Shown here one piece after another: positions 17,186 to 26,288 of a stretch of 64,000 nucleotides of DNA. Position 1 is the first letter of the stretch; every line of letters begins with the position of its first letter. The notes under the pieces were generated by a model. That model saw nothing but the letters and a program-made list of their open reading frames with translations. It ran no database searches and had not been told where the DNA came from. The translations under genes were made by a program, and so were the position numbers. The stretch is from Saprospiraceae bacterium (GTDB lineage: Bacteria > Bacteroidota > Bacteroidia > Chitinophagales > Saprospiraceae): assembly GCA_028285085.1 (NCBI GenBank), contig JANQQI010000047.1, forward strand, positions 186,001 through 250,000, written 5' to 3'.

Positions 17186-20100
17186 GCTCGATAACCAACA
17201 TAGTATCAAGACGCTGCTGTTTGATTTGATTTTTTCGGATCAACAACGCGCACAAGAGCTGTACGATGAAGTACGTCACTTGCACTATCAGGAACTGGAG
17301 ACGATCATTTGTGATTGCCTGGATCAGTTCAATCAAACGGATGAGGTCATTCAAATCGACACGCTTGAAATTGACTTGGGCCCAATTCACTACGATGACT
17401 TGCAACCACAATTGGCTTTGAAAATTATGGAAGCCCTCCTGCAAAAATTAAGTGATATTCTGCGCGGTTACGATACGGCGAAGGCACGGCGCTCAAACGA
17501 TTCACCGGTGCAACTGGAATCCCTGCGCTACTTCCTACAGCGTGGTTATCTCCCGTGGAATAGCCAAATCAATGCGGCTACACTTATCGAACAGTGCCTC
17601 GAGTCAGAGCCCGAAGAAACCGCTCGCTTGGTTCGCTGGCTTGGGCAGCAAGCGAAAGTGCGTCAGCGCATCGTGCAGCGCTTCGATGTCCATACTGTGC
17701 AGCGCCTCTTGCAAGCGATGGATCCACAAAACGGCGCCCTCATTCGACAGTATCTAAATACGCTGCACGAGCAAGTGGCCAAGCTGCCCAATATTCAATC
17801 GAGTAAGGCCCAGCTCGCCATCCAGCTGAATCTGTTTTTCCTCAACAGCCTGATCCTGACACCCCGCTCAGCCTTCCGGCTTGATAAATTAGTGCGTCAG
17901 TCACTGCAGCAATTGGTGCAGCACTACGATCTCAATTTCCTGGATACGGTGCAGGTGCTTCAGCAAGAGCTGCAGCCCTCCGTGAGTGCTGCGCATCGGA
18001 GCATCCGACAAATTCTGGCGGTGATTTCGGATGATTTGCGTCCGACAGCTTTGGTCACTGGCCACCAGGCTCGACGGTTTGGTCAAATGGATAAAGTAGA
18101 GCAGCGTCAGCTCTTACTGCAATACTTACGGGGCGAAGCAATGGTGGAGCAAGTCTTTGGGCTGAGCCAATCGGGCTTTGAACGCGTGTTACTTGGCATG
18201 TTGGATGATGAAGCAGAACCTGTGTTTAAATTATTACAGCACAATCGTTTTGCTACGAGCTCGATCGAGAAGATCATTCACTTTTTTGATAAAAAAGTAA
18301 TCCATAAAATTATCCGAACCATTGAGCCAGGGCATTCGCAAACCATCATAAATTTTCAAAATAACGTCCTCTACGTTCACCGGCGTGAACCTGTCGTGCA
18401 AAGTTCGGAGCAAAAACTTTCGGATACGATCTGGCAGATTATCCTTCGCAATCTCTTATTTAATACGGGGACTTATTTTAACCAAAAAGCCTTCTTGAAG
18501 CATTTGATTGCCCGAATGGCGGCCCACTATAATTTAAATTATATCTATCTCCTGCAGCAACTTCGCCGTACCGCAGCTTCGGTAGCGACTCAGACCGCTC
18601 GTTTCCCTTTATTTATGCAGTTGATCAGTGAAATTTTTGAAGATGAAGAATTGTCATTGACACCGGAACATCAAGTGGCGCGTACCGCTACCCAGACGAC
18701 CAAAGAAAAAGATCCGGCCACACTTTTTGCGGCCTTGCTCCGGCAAAGTGGAACCAGTAGTGGCCAAACGGAGAGCAGCGAACGCGAAATCCTCCGCGAT
18801 TTCATTGCGCAGTATCCTAAGATCGCGCGCCGGATGATGCGCCAGGAATTGATTCGCCCGGCGACTCGGCAGAAATTAGCCCGCTTGAGTCACGGTCGCC
18901 TCTTCTTACGCATTATCCAACTGCTCCAACCGGAACACCAACCGGTATTGGCCCAAGCCTATCGGGTGTTCATTCGCACTGCGGAAAAACTCAAAGCACA
19001 TATCCCACAGATACAGCATTTCGAGTATTTTATCAAAACCGCCATCTTGGCTTACTTAGCTGAAAGTGGTCAAATGGGACTGTTTTCTGAGGGGACACTC
19101 TACGAGCAATTGCTGCAGGATGTTGCTACCAATTTCCAGGTGTCTCCACAGCGCCTCCGGGAAAACTTAGTGTTGCCATCGGTATTCAATCCGCAACAGG
19201 AAAGAAACCCGAAAAGAACAATTGCGCTCGAAGACCTGCTGGAAGCGGCTTGCCATCTGACGCCCGTGACGGCTGATTTTTGGCAAGTACAAGGCTTCGC
19301 CAATCAGAATGAAGCGCTAGAATATTTATCACAATATCAGGCTAAACCCTTGCTGCGTCAGCTCCGCAAGTTATCGATCCATCAGTTGGAGACGCTGAGC
19401 CGCTCGGTAAGTGCAGCTACGATGCTACCTTTGTTGTCCGTTGCGGTGGCAGGGCAAACGGCTATCCTGCATTTATTGGATGCTATTGATCATCGCCTCA
19501 AGGATTCTGGATTCCACCAACGAAGTGCCGTGCTGCACCATCTGCAAAAAGTCGTATTTCAGCATCTCATTAAAATCGGTAACCAAGCTAACCTTGGCCT
19601 TTTTCAAAGTATGGAGCGGGTCTTATTGCGCTATGCTTTACCCCGATCGTTTTATGCACTGAATACCGCTTGGAAAGCGCCGGCCAGAGGAGATATGCGC
19701 CAACCTATTCAGCAACTGGAAAATCAGATCAATCGATCGGTGCGCCAGGCAGAGCGGCCTTCCAGTGCCGGTAAGTTATTGCTGGAAGAGCTTTTTGAGA
19801 AAGCGAAAGTCAGGAGTAAAGGGATACCCTACTTTACGGAAAAAGAACCTGAAATTTTTGAAAGCATGTTTATTAATAATGCGGGATTAGTCATCCTGCA
19901 GGCTTATCTCCCCTTCTTTTTTGAGCGTTGCGACTTATTTGAAGATCGCGAATTCAAATCGACAGAGGCTGCCCGGCGTGCGGCACTGCTGCTACAGTAT
20001 GTGGCCTTCGAGACCACTACTTTCGAAGAGGAGGATTTGGTGTTAAATAAAGTGTTGTGCGGCTTATCCACCGAGGAGGTTTTGCCTTCAGAAATCGAGT

Positions 20101-20360
20101 TGACGGAGAATGAAAAGGAGACAGCTAAGCAAATGCTACAAGCTATCATTAGTCATTGGGAAATGGTTAAAAACAGTTCTATTGAAGGATTTCAGCAATC
20201 GTGGTTATGGCGAGAAGGTAAGTTAGAAAGACAAGAAAAATATTGGGAATTAACCATAGAAAAACGCGCATTTGATATCCTGTTGGATTATGCCCCTTTC
20301 GGGTTGAGTCCCGTGAAATTTTCCTGGATGGAATTACCAATAACAGTAATATGGAGATGA
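17178..20360 (+). CDS. eCIS tape measure protein (Afp14/Pvc14 type)
   Basis: A 1060-residue, mostly alpha-helical and Gln/Leu/Arg-rich protein. Its start (HSIKTLLFDLIFSDQQRAQELYDEVRHL, then EVIQIDTLEIDLG) is the conserved N-terminus of the contractile injection system tape measure family. Such proteins lie in the tube lumen and set particle length. By the usual length rule this would make a medium-length tube, but no length is calculated here. Overlaps the ATPase gene by ten bases. Confidence 0.9.
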   Translation: MAKLDNQHSIKTLLFDLIFSDQQRAQELYDEVRHLHYQELETIICDCLDQFNQTDEVIQIDTLEIDLGPIHYDDLQPQLALKIMEALLQKLSDILRGYDTAKARRSNDSPVQLESLRYFLQRGYLPWNSQINAATLIEQCLESEPEETARLVRWLGQQAKVRQRIVQRFDVHTVQRLLQAMDPQNGALIRQYLNTLHEQVAKLPNIQSSKAQLAIQLNLFFLNSLILTPRSAFRLDKLVRQSLQQLVQHYDLNFLDTVQVLQQELQPSVSAAHRSIRQILAVISDDLRPTALVTGHQARRFGQMDKVEQRQLLLQYLRGEAMVEQVFGLSQSGFERVLLGMLDDEAEPVFKLLQHNRFATSSIEKIIHFFDKKVIHKIIRTIEPGHSQTIINFQNNVLYVHRREPVVQSSEQKLSDTIWQIILRNLLFNTGTYFNQKAFLKHLIARMAAHYNLNYIYLLQQLRRTAASVATQTARFPLFMQLISEIFEDEELSLTPEHQVARTATQTTKEKDPATLFAALLRQSGTSSGQTESSEREILRDFIAQYPKIARRMMRQELIRPATRQKLARLSHGRLFLRIIQLLQPEHQPVLAQAYRVFIRTAEKLKAHIPQIQHFEYFIKTAILAYLAESGQMGLFSEGTLYEQLLQDVATNFQVSPQRLRENLVLPSVFNPQQERNPKRTIALEDLLEAACHLTPVTADFWQVQGFANQNEALEYLSQYQAKPLLRQLRKLSIHQLETLSRSVSAATMLPLLSVAVAGQTAILHLLDAIDHRLKDSGFHQRSAVLHHLQKVVFQHLIKIGNQANLGLFQSMERVLLRYALPRSFYALNTAWKAPARGDMRQPIQQLENQINRSVRQAERPSSAGKLLLEELFEKAKVRSKGIPYFTEKEPEIFESMFINNAGLVILQAYLPFFFERCDLFEDREFKSTEAARRAALLLQYVAFETTTFEEEDLVLNKVLCGLSTEEVLPSEIELTENEKETAKQMLQAIISHWEMVKNSSIEGFQQSWLWREGKLERQEKYWELTIEKRAFDILLDYAPFGLSPVKFSWMELPITVIWR

Positions 20361-21697
20361 ATTCAAATCATACGATGCGGAGTCTCGTTCGCGAGTTGGA
20401 TTGGTTCGTTCAGGTGATGAATCAACAGTTTCAGCTGTATTTTAATCCAGCCGAGGTTGAAGAATTGGTTGATGCGCCGCCACCCCTACTCGATGAAGAT
20501 GAAAGTCCTTATGCCCGGATGATTCGGAATTACGAGCTAGGCGTCGCGGAGCGGCTAGTGGTGATGCTCGCGTTGATCCCGCATCTAAAACCCGGGGTGC
20601 TGGACATTTTCTTTACGCGTAACCCCAATTTCGATCGGCCCTTCACGGAATTCGGAGGCTATCTCGGCAAGGACCATAACGGCTTTTTACCGACCGGCGA
20701 AACGGCCAATTTCCTGATTACGCGTGGCGATATTCGACTGCGAGCGGGCGTGATGCGACTCTTTGCCAAGGATCACATTTTTGCACAGGAAAATATCTTG
20801 CATCTGGAGCGCGCTGACTTGTCAGAACCACTGCTCAGTGGCCGGTTGCAATTGTCTAATGAATACCTGGGGCGCTTACTCAGCGAAAATAGCTACGCCC
20901 CCGAGTCTAATGACTTGTTTGCTGCACAGCGGGTCACCACGGGTATGAATTGGGAGGATTTGGTAGTATCCTCAAATGTGCGCGAAGAGATCAATCAAAT
21001 CAAGATTTGGATCGAGAACGAGCGAGAACTTATGCAGCGGCAAAACTTCCGAAAACATATCAAACCGGGCTTCCGCAGCTTGTTCTACGGACCTCCGGGC
21101 ACGGGTAAAACCCTCACCGCCTGCTTGCTGGGGAAGAGCTGTGGGCTGGATGTATACCGGGTGGACTTATCCATGATCGTGTCTAAATATATCGGCGAAA
21201 CGGAGAAAAACCTGGCGCGCATTTTTGATGTCGCCGAGCGCCGGCGCTGGATTCTGTTTTTCGATGAGGCCGACGCCCTCTTTGGGAAAAGAACTCAAAC
21301 TAAATCGAGCAATGATCGCTACGCCAATCAAGAGGTTGGTTATCTGCTGCAACGCATCGAAGATTTTCCGGGGGTTGTGATCCTGGCTTCAAACCTCAAG
21401 TCAAATATTGACGAAGCGTTTTCGCGCCGGTTCCAGTCAACGGTCTATTTTCCGATGCCGGACGCCCCCCAGCGCGAACAACTATGGGAACAGATTTTTG
21501 ATCCCGAAAAACACTTAGAGCCGGACTGCCAGCTCAATGGTTTTGCCAGCAAATATGAACTCTCCGGTGGATCGATCATCAACATTCTGCGCAGCAGCAC
21601 TCTTCGTGCGATGCAAAGAGGTTCACCCAAAATTGCCGAAAAAGATATTGTCTACAGCCTTCGAAAAGAATTTCAGAAATATGGAAAAACAATTTAA
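20351..21697 (+). CDS. AAA+ ATPase of the eCIS (Afp15/Pvc15 type)
   Basis: A 448-residue protein; a second ATG two codons in is an equal start. The N-terminal 200 residues (LDWFVQVMNQQFQLYF) are the family-specific domain; the AAA+ core follows with Walker A GPPGTGKT at 247-254, Walker B ILFFDEAD at 301-308 and the arginine finger region SRRF near 358-361. Afp15-type ATPases are needed for particle assembly or cargo loading. It is the last recognisable core gene of the operon. Confidence 0.93.
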   Translation: MEMNSNHTMRSLVRELDWFVQVMNQQFQLYFNPAEVEELVDAPPPLLDEDESPYARMIRNYELGVAERLVVMLALIPHLKPGVLDIFFTRNPNFDRPFTEFGGYLGKDHNGFLPTGETANFLITRGDIRLRAGVMRLFAKDHIFAQENILHLERADLSEPLLSGRLQLSNEYLGRLLSENSYAPESNDLFAAQRVTTGMNWEDLVVSSNVREEINQIKIWIENERELMQRQNFRKHIKPGFRSLFYGPPGTGKTLTACLLGKSCGLDVYRVDLSMIVSKYIGETEKNLARIFDVAERRRWILFFDEADALFGKRTQTKSSNDRYANQEVGYLLQRIEDFPGVVILASNLKSNIDEAFSRRFQSTVYFPMPDAPQREQLWEQIFDPEKHLEPDCQLNGFASKYELSGGSIINILRSSTLRAMQRGSPKIAEKDIVYSLRKEFQKYGKTI

Positions 21698-21719
21698 AAA
21701 ACCTTTTAAAAAATAAGAT

Positions 21720-24332
21720 ATGAGCAATGTCACCAATCAAGCCTTAGAGTCCGCTTTGACGCAGGTCAATAATCAGCTGACGGCGAACGAACTCGCGCAA
21801 TCGAATACTTCGCAGGCCGCGAAGTTGAACCTTTACTACGCTAGTGGGATCACCGAGCGTGCCAGTAACCAACTGGAAACAGACCAGGATAAAGCTAATA
21901 CCGCAAACGAACAATACAACGCCGCCTTTGAAAGTGGTGAGGTATGCAATAACATCGTAACCGCCGCAACTGCAGCATCCACTGATGCTAAAAATACGGC
22001 GAGTAGCGTATCTACTGCTGCTACTAATATTGAAGGCGCCGCCAAAGCGCTGACATCACTTTGGGGGGATGTAATGGGGGTGTTGGCCATTGCTACATCA
22101 CTGGACAACGGCAGCAAAGTCCAAAAGTTGGTGAAGAACGCTAGTGATGAAACAGAGCTGGCGGCCAGAGCTGCAGAAAATACGACACTACAATCTCTAC
22201 AAACCACCATCGAAGCTTCACAAACACAGGCCGCTTCAATGTTGACACAAGCCAAGACGTTGGATACTGATATAAAAAGTCTGGTAGGTGTGCTGGATTC
22301 TAATCTGACTACTTTACAAGGTGTAGTGGCAAATGATGTCGCACAGTTGACGCAGGCTCAGGAGACGGAGAACAATGCAGAAGGTACTTATCGCACCGCT
22401 GCCGCCGAAACCGATGCGATGGAGAATACCCTGGATTTTATCAATGAGCACGTCAATCATGATCTGGCCTGGGAAGATGTAAAAGACGAGCAAGGGTATC
22501 TGTTCAATATCTCCTTTGATGCTTACGAAGAAGTAGCTATAGATCCCACGGTTCTCATGGGGACTAAAAGTAGTAGCTCATCCAGTGGAAGCGCAGCAAC
22601 TCCCGAAAAGATTATCAAGGAGTATCGCATTATTTTCGTACCACAGGATATGGCCCCAACCTTTAATATCAATCAGGCCAAATCAACCGAACTGCCGAGC
22701 TATTTCCCGATCAAGCCCGATGGTTCTAAAACCTACACTCAGGAATTTAGTACGGCGGAATATCATCACACAGGTAGTGCCAGTAAGCCGCCCGTGGCTT
22801 TAGATTACTCCGGGAAAGCGCTCGAATTGGGCACCTCTTATGCTTTCTTCGTTTACATTGACTACACCTGTGATTATCAAAACGAGATGGAAGATACCGA
22901 TGGATATCTATCATTGCCTTCTCCTTATCATACCTTACAAATTCCACTACCTACGGCCAGTAAGCCTAACCTCTTGTTTTTTAGAGCAGGGAAAAAATGT
23001 AAAACTGCGGATGGTGGTGTACGGGTTGCTTTCAAAATTTCTAATGAAGACCTCACCTTGCCTAATAGCGGAAAGTTCACGGACTTTACGGAGTTTAGGG
23101 TATTCCTTTTTGATCAAAAGAATCAGCTATCTGGTTTGCTCAATGATGCAATCAATATAGAGGTTGAGAAAATGTACGAATTAGAAACAACTGTAAGACT
23201 TGATCAGGCAGCAGTCGATCAAGCTTTACAAGCGTACAACACGGCCATTGCAACAGGTGCCCCGGCAGATGTGGTGGAGAAGTTGAGACAACAGTTGGAA
23301 GCGGCACGGACTCAGCTTACCTCTGACCGAGCAGCCTACGAAAAGCAGGTCAAAATAGTGGAAGAAATGTTCGATTTGAAGATCAATAACTTTGTTTTGG
23401 ATGAGGATATCCTCAATGATATTCCTGATGCTTACGGCTTAATTGCGGCTGAATTTGATCCTTCTACTTTGCTCATCAAGATCGACGAGACTAAAGGGAT
23501 TATTGAAATTCTCGATTCGGATATTGCAGATCAGACTAAGGCAATAAACGCCAATAATAAGGCTATCGGAGATCTCCAAAAGTCGATCAAGAAGCACAAA
23601 GAAGATCAAGCAAAGGTGCTTAAAGATGCTGAGGATGGATTACGTAAGGCTATTGAAGATGATACCCTGCTTCAACGATTGCTGAATGCTTTTCCTGGAT
23701 CAGAAGGCAAATTAATTGAGTTTATCCTCAAAGGCGTTCAGGGGAAATTGACTGCAAAAGAGATCCAGTTGTACTTCATCTTAATGACTATTTTTTCTGA
23801 AGATGAGCGTAAAGCTTTGTCAAAAGCAAAGACTGATTATCACAGTTTGCAAATCAGCATCAATGCGGAGGAAACCATGATTTCTGATTTTCAGTACAAT
23901 GGTACTTTGCTGAATGCTGAAATGGACTACCTAAAGAATGAGAAGAAAGAAGAAGAAGCGGAGTTGAAACGACTACAGGCGGAATATGACTTATTTAATA
24001 CTTCAGAGAGCTCTGCTTCTAAATCAAAATCTAAGTCCAAGAAAAAAGCAAAGGATGCTGCCGCGGCAGAGACAGAAGAAGAAACCGAAACAGGAAATGA
24101 AGAGGACGTACCATCCAAACCTGAATCAGATTCTGATTATACTTACTTCATGGCGTACAATGATAAAGGTGACTTTACCGATAATTTCGGTGAGCCAATG
24201 ATGCAGAATCATTTCTACTGCGCTTTGGTTTATTCTGTCGTCAAAGAAAGTTCTGCAAATGTAGCTCCCATGTACGCTCCTGCTATGTCAGAATATTCCA
24301 AGCCTAAGATGTACTTTATGCCGACTTTATAA
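21720..24332 (+). CDS. Large helical/beta modular protein of unknown function, eCIS operon
   Basis: An 870-residue protein I do not recognise. Residues about 1-240 are Ala/Thr/Ser-rich helices, residues 255-490 look like beta-sandwich modules (EYRIIFVPQDMAPTF..., YAFFVYIDYTCDY), about 490-760 are coiled coil, 762-795 are a Lys/Ser then Glu-rich linker (SKSKSKKKAKDAAAAETEEE), and the end is again beta-like (YFMAYNDKGDFTDNFGEPM). No signal peptide. Its position after the ATPase and the fibre-like build suggest an external fibre, anchor or very large cargo. No Afp13-like fibre gene is found elsewhere, which favours a fibre role, without proof. Confidence 0.7.
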   Translation: MSNVTNQALESALTQVNNQLTANELAQSNTSQAAKLNLYYASGITERASNQLETDQDKANTANEQYNAAFESGEVCNNIVTAATAASTDAKNTASSVSTAATNIEGAAKALTSLWGDVMGVLAIATSLDNGSKVQKLVKNASDETELAARAAENTTLQSLQTTIEASQTQAASMLTQAKTLDTDIKSLVGVLDSNLTTLQGVVANDVAQLTQAQETENNAEGTYRTAAAETDAMENTLDFINEHVNHDLAWEDVKDEQGYLFNISFDAYEEVAIDPTVLMGTKSSSSSSGSAATPEKIIKEYRIIFVPQDMAPTFNINQAKSTELPSYFPIKPDGSKTYTQEFSTAEYHHTGSASKPPVALDYSGKALELGTSYAFFVYIDYTCDYQNEMEDTDGYLSLPSPYHTLQIPLPTASKPNLLFFRAGKKCKTADGGVRVAFKISNEDLTLPNSGKFTDFTEFRVFLFDQKNQLSGLLNDAINIEVEKMYELETTVRLDQAAVDQALQAYNTAIATGAPADVVEKLRQQLEAARTQLTSDRAAYEKQVKIVEEMFDLKINNFVLDEDILNDIPDAYGLIAAEFDPSTLLIKIDETKGIIEILDSDIADQTKAINANNKAIGDLQKSIKKHKEDQAKVLKDAEDGLRKAIEDDTLLQRLLNAFPGSEGKLIEFILKGVQGKLTAKEIQLYFILMTIFSEDERKALSKAKTDYHSLQISINAEETMISDFQYNGTLLNAEMDYLKNEKKEEEAELKRLQAEYDLFNTSESSASKSKSKSKKKAKDAAAAETEEETETGNEEDVPSKPESDSDYTYFMAYNDKGDFTDNFGEPMMQNHFYCALVYSVVKESSANVAPMYAPAMSEYSKPKMYFMPTL

Positions 24333-24359
24333 ATGCTAACCCTAAAATGATTTTTCATT

Positions 24360-25310
24360 ATGACAACTTTATTAAATCTTAAAAAAATAGACGTTACCGC
24401 TCGGAAGACGGCAACGATTCAAGGCCTGCAGGATCAGGTCAATACGGCGACGACGATTGTTGCGCTATCGACGTCGAAATACAATTCCTTTGTAGATAAG
24501 GCGAACTTATTCAAAACATTGCTCAGTCAGGCAGATAACGCCTATACGACTTCGGAAAGCAATTGGGAAATGTTCCTGAAGGTGCGCTCTGACTTGAATG
24601 CGCTGATTCGTACGACGGATGAGTCAAGCATGATTGCTGATGTAGCTTTTGAGGAAATTCAGCAAGTGATCTTGCAATGGGAAGCGGTTACTAATCAGAC
24701 GATCAAGGCCGTAGATGCCATCAATCTGGCGTCAGAGAAGATCGTTAAATACAAAGCGACTAATCCTTTGGTGTCTAATGATCTGGTAACCGGAATTACT
24801 ACTGCGGCCAGCAACGCCAATACCGTTCTGAATCAGGTGATCAAAGCCTTTACCGATGCAATTACTGCAATGAGCTATTCCAATCAGGCGAGTAACTCAA
24901 CGAATGTATCAGAACTATACACCATTTTGGCAGATGCCAAGATTCTGAATAATCATAATATAAGAATTCAGGATTTAACTGATCGCTTAAAAGGGAAATT
25001 GGAGTCGGTACAGGCTGAGAAGTTTTTGCAATTATTTAAGGAACAAAGTATCAAAGATCTTAATATTCCGGGCTTGCCTCCTAGTGAGATCAAAGATATT
25101 CTCAAATATCAGCATAATCACAAACCATTGGAATTGTCGTTGTATTCTGATTTAGAGAAAAATCGAAAAACCGCTGCACGGGCGCTTGATGCCAGTAATG
25201 CGGCAAATAAAGAAATGAACAAGGCCAAAGAAGAATTAGACCTGGCAGAGGCCAACCTGGCGTCCTTACAAGCTGCATTAGCAGCAGCCCAGGCGGCCGT
25301 AGCGGGTTAG
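24360..25310 (+). CDS. Coiled-coil protein of unknown function, eCIS operon
   Basis: A 316-residue, almost wholly helical protein, Ala/Asn/Thr-rich, with a coiled-coil tail (KNRKTAARALDASNAANKEMNKAKEELDLAEANL... ending AALAAAQAAVAG). It resembles in composition the N-terminal helices of the 870-residue neighbour 27 bp upstream, so the two may pack together. No signal peptide or membrane helix. It could be a partner of a surface fibre or a chaperone; the sequence does not say which. Confidence 0.7.
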   Translation: MTTLLNLKKIDVTARKTATIQGLQDQVNTATTIVALSTSKYNSFVDKANLFKTLLSQADNAYTTSESNWEMFLKVRSDLNALIRTTDESSMIADVAFEEIQQVILQWEAVTNQTIKAVDAINLASEKIVKYKATNPLVSNDLVTGITTAASNANTVLNQVIKAFTDAITAMSYSNQASNSTNVSELYTILADAKILNNHNIRIQDLTDRLKGKLESVQAEKFLQLFKEQSIKDLNIPGLPPSEIKDILKYQHNHKPLELSLYSDLEKNRKTAARALDASNAANKEMNKAKEELDLAEANLASLQAALAAAQAAVAG

Positions 25311-25332
25311 CATTTAATGATGGTGCCACGTT

Positions 25333-25357
25333 CGGGAGGCGGCTCGCTCGCCTCCCG
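25333..25357 (+). terminator. GC-rich hairpin between two eCIS operon genes
   Basis: A perfect 9-bp stem, CGGGAGGCG (25333-25341) with CGCCTCCCG (25349-25357), and a 7-base loop, 23 bases after the coiled-coil gene and 23 before the next start. The T-run that follows (25371-25375) is separated by about 13 bases, so it may be a weak terminator or attenuator lowering expression of the last gene, or an RNA stability element. Confidence 0.45.
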
Positions 25358-25380
25358 GCGGTACTCCAAATTTTTGTAAT

Positions 25381-26277
25381 ATGAGCGCGTATAACCATCT
25401 GAGTTTTTTCTATCAGGATTTGTATTTATCCACCCAAGGCTTTATTCCTTTTTGGCCTTTGGGAGAGCCCTTGCGTATTGGCGATTTGTTTCTCTTTCGT
25501 AGCAAACGAATGATCAAATTGGGCAATATCGCGGATCCCTATTTTCAATTGCGAGAGTATATTAAGATACGTAAGCCAGGCTATCACCCGATGCATTACG
25601 CCTGGCAACTCGATCGTGGGGTGAAAACAGATTTTAAAGGTGCCGCGATCAAGCATTATTATAAAAAATTAAAGATGCACCCCAGTAAGCAGGGACTGAT
25701 GGTAAAGTTTGGTTTTCCAGGAGCTTACTTTTTTCGTACCTCGGAAATTGTTTACCATGTCTTTGAGAACTATTATGATTTGAGCTACGAGATTCTCCAG
25801 CGCCTGGCCTCCGAAAAATCGAATTTTAGAGAAATTTTTATGGTAACGGAGACGGCCATGGTGAAGAACTTTTCCCTGGGAATTGCCAGAGGGGCTAAGA
25901 GTCGTTTCTTTTTGAACTTACCAGAAATCACCGTTATTCCAACCTTGGATATTCTTAATAAGCCCGGACTTAATTATAAGGTAGAACATATTCGGAACAT
26001 GGATACGCTATACCTTGACTATCCGGGAGAAAATATGTTTTTCCGGGCTAAGAAAATTGCCTTATCTTCTAGCGGCCATCATCGCCTACAGAAGTTTATT
26101 CAAAATAATTTTTCGGAAGACATGCAGCGATATACTTCTAACTTGCTGGACTACGCTCAGACAAGTATTTTACCATCTAACGACCTCTATCCGGGTGATA
26201 TTCACGAGTATTTTCATTTCCGGCCGATGAATATGAGCGATATTGAGCATTTTCTCGGCAATGGGCATGTGGGGTAA
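25381..26277 (+). CDS. Uncharacterised aromatic-rich protein, end of eCIS operon
   Basis: A 298-residue protein I do not recognise. It is rich in Phe/Tyr/Leu (HLSFFYQDLYLSTQGFIPFW), has basic stretches (AAIKHYYKKLKMHPSKQG) and no signal peptide or obvious membrane helix. Candidate activities range from late assembly factor to cargo or membrane-associated protein. It is the last gene of the plus-strand run; the sigma-factor operon begins only 11 bp further, in the opposite direction. Confidence 0.65.
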   Translation: MSAYNHLSFFYQDLYLSTQGFIPFWPLGEPLRIGDLFLFRSKRMIKLGNIADPYFQLREYIKIRKPGYHPMHYAWQLDRGVKTDFKGAAIKHYYKKLKMHPSKQGLMVKFGFPGAYFFRTSEIVYHVFENYYDLSYEILQRLASEKSNFREIFMVTETAMVKNFSLGIARGAKSRFFLNLPEITVIPTLDILNKPGLNYKVEHIRNMDTLYLDYPGENMFFRAKKIALSSSGHHRLQKFIQNNFSEDMQRYTSNLLDYAQTSILPSNDLYPGDIHEYFHFRPMNMSDIEHFLGNGHVG

Positions 26278-26288
26278 ATAATAATGTA

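Noticed and set aside
3523-21697. Prophage or type VI secretion system
   Set aside because: No capsid, terminase, portal, integrase or lysis genes, and no T6SS membrane-complex genes; DUF4255, DUF4157 and Afp15-type ATPase point to an eCIS.
25381-26277. Pore-forming gasdermin-like protein
   Set aside because: The neighbouring CHAT protease makes this tempting, but the protein shows no clear gasdermin pattern and is longer than typical bacterial ones; no support beyond location.
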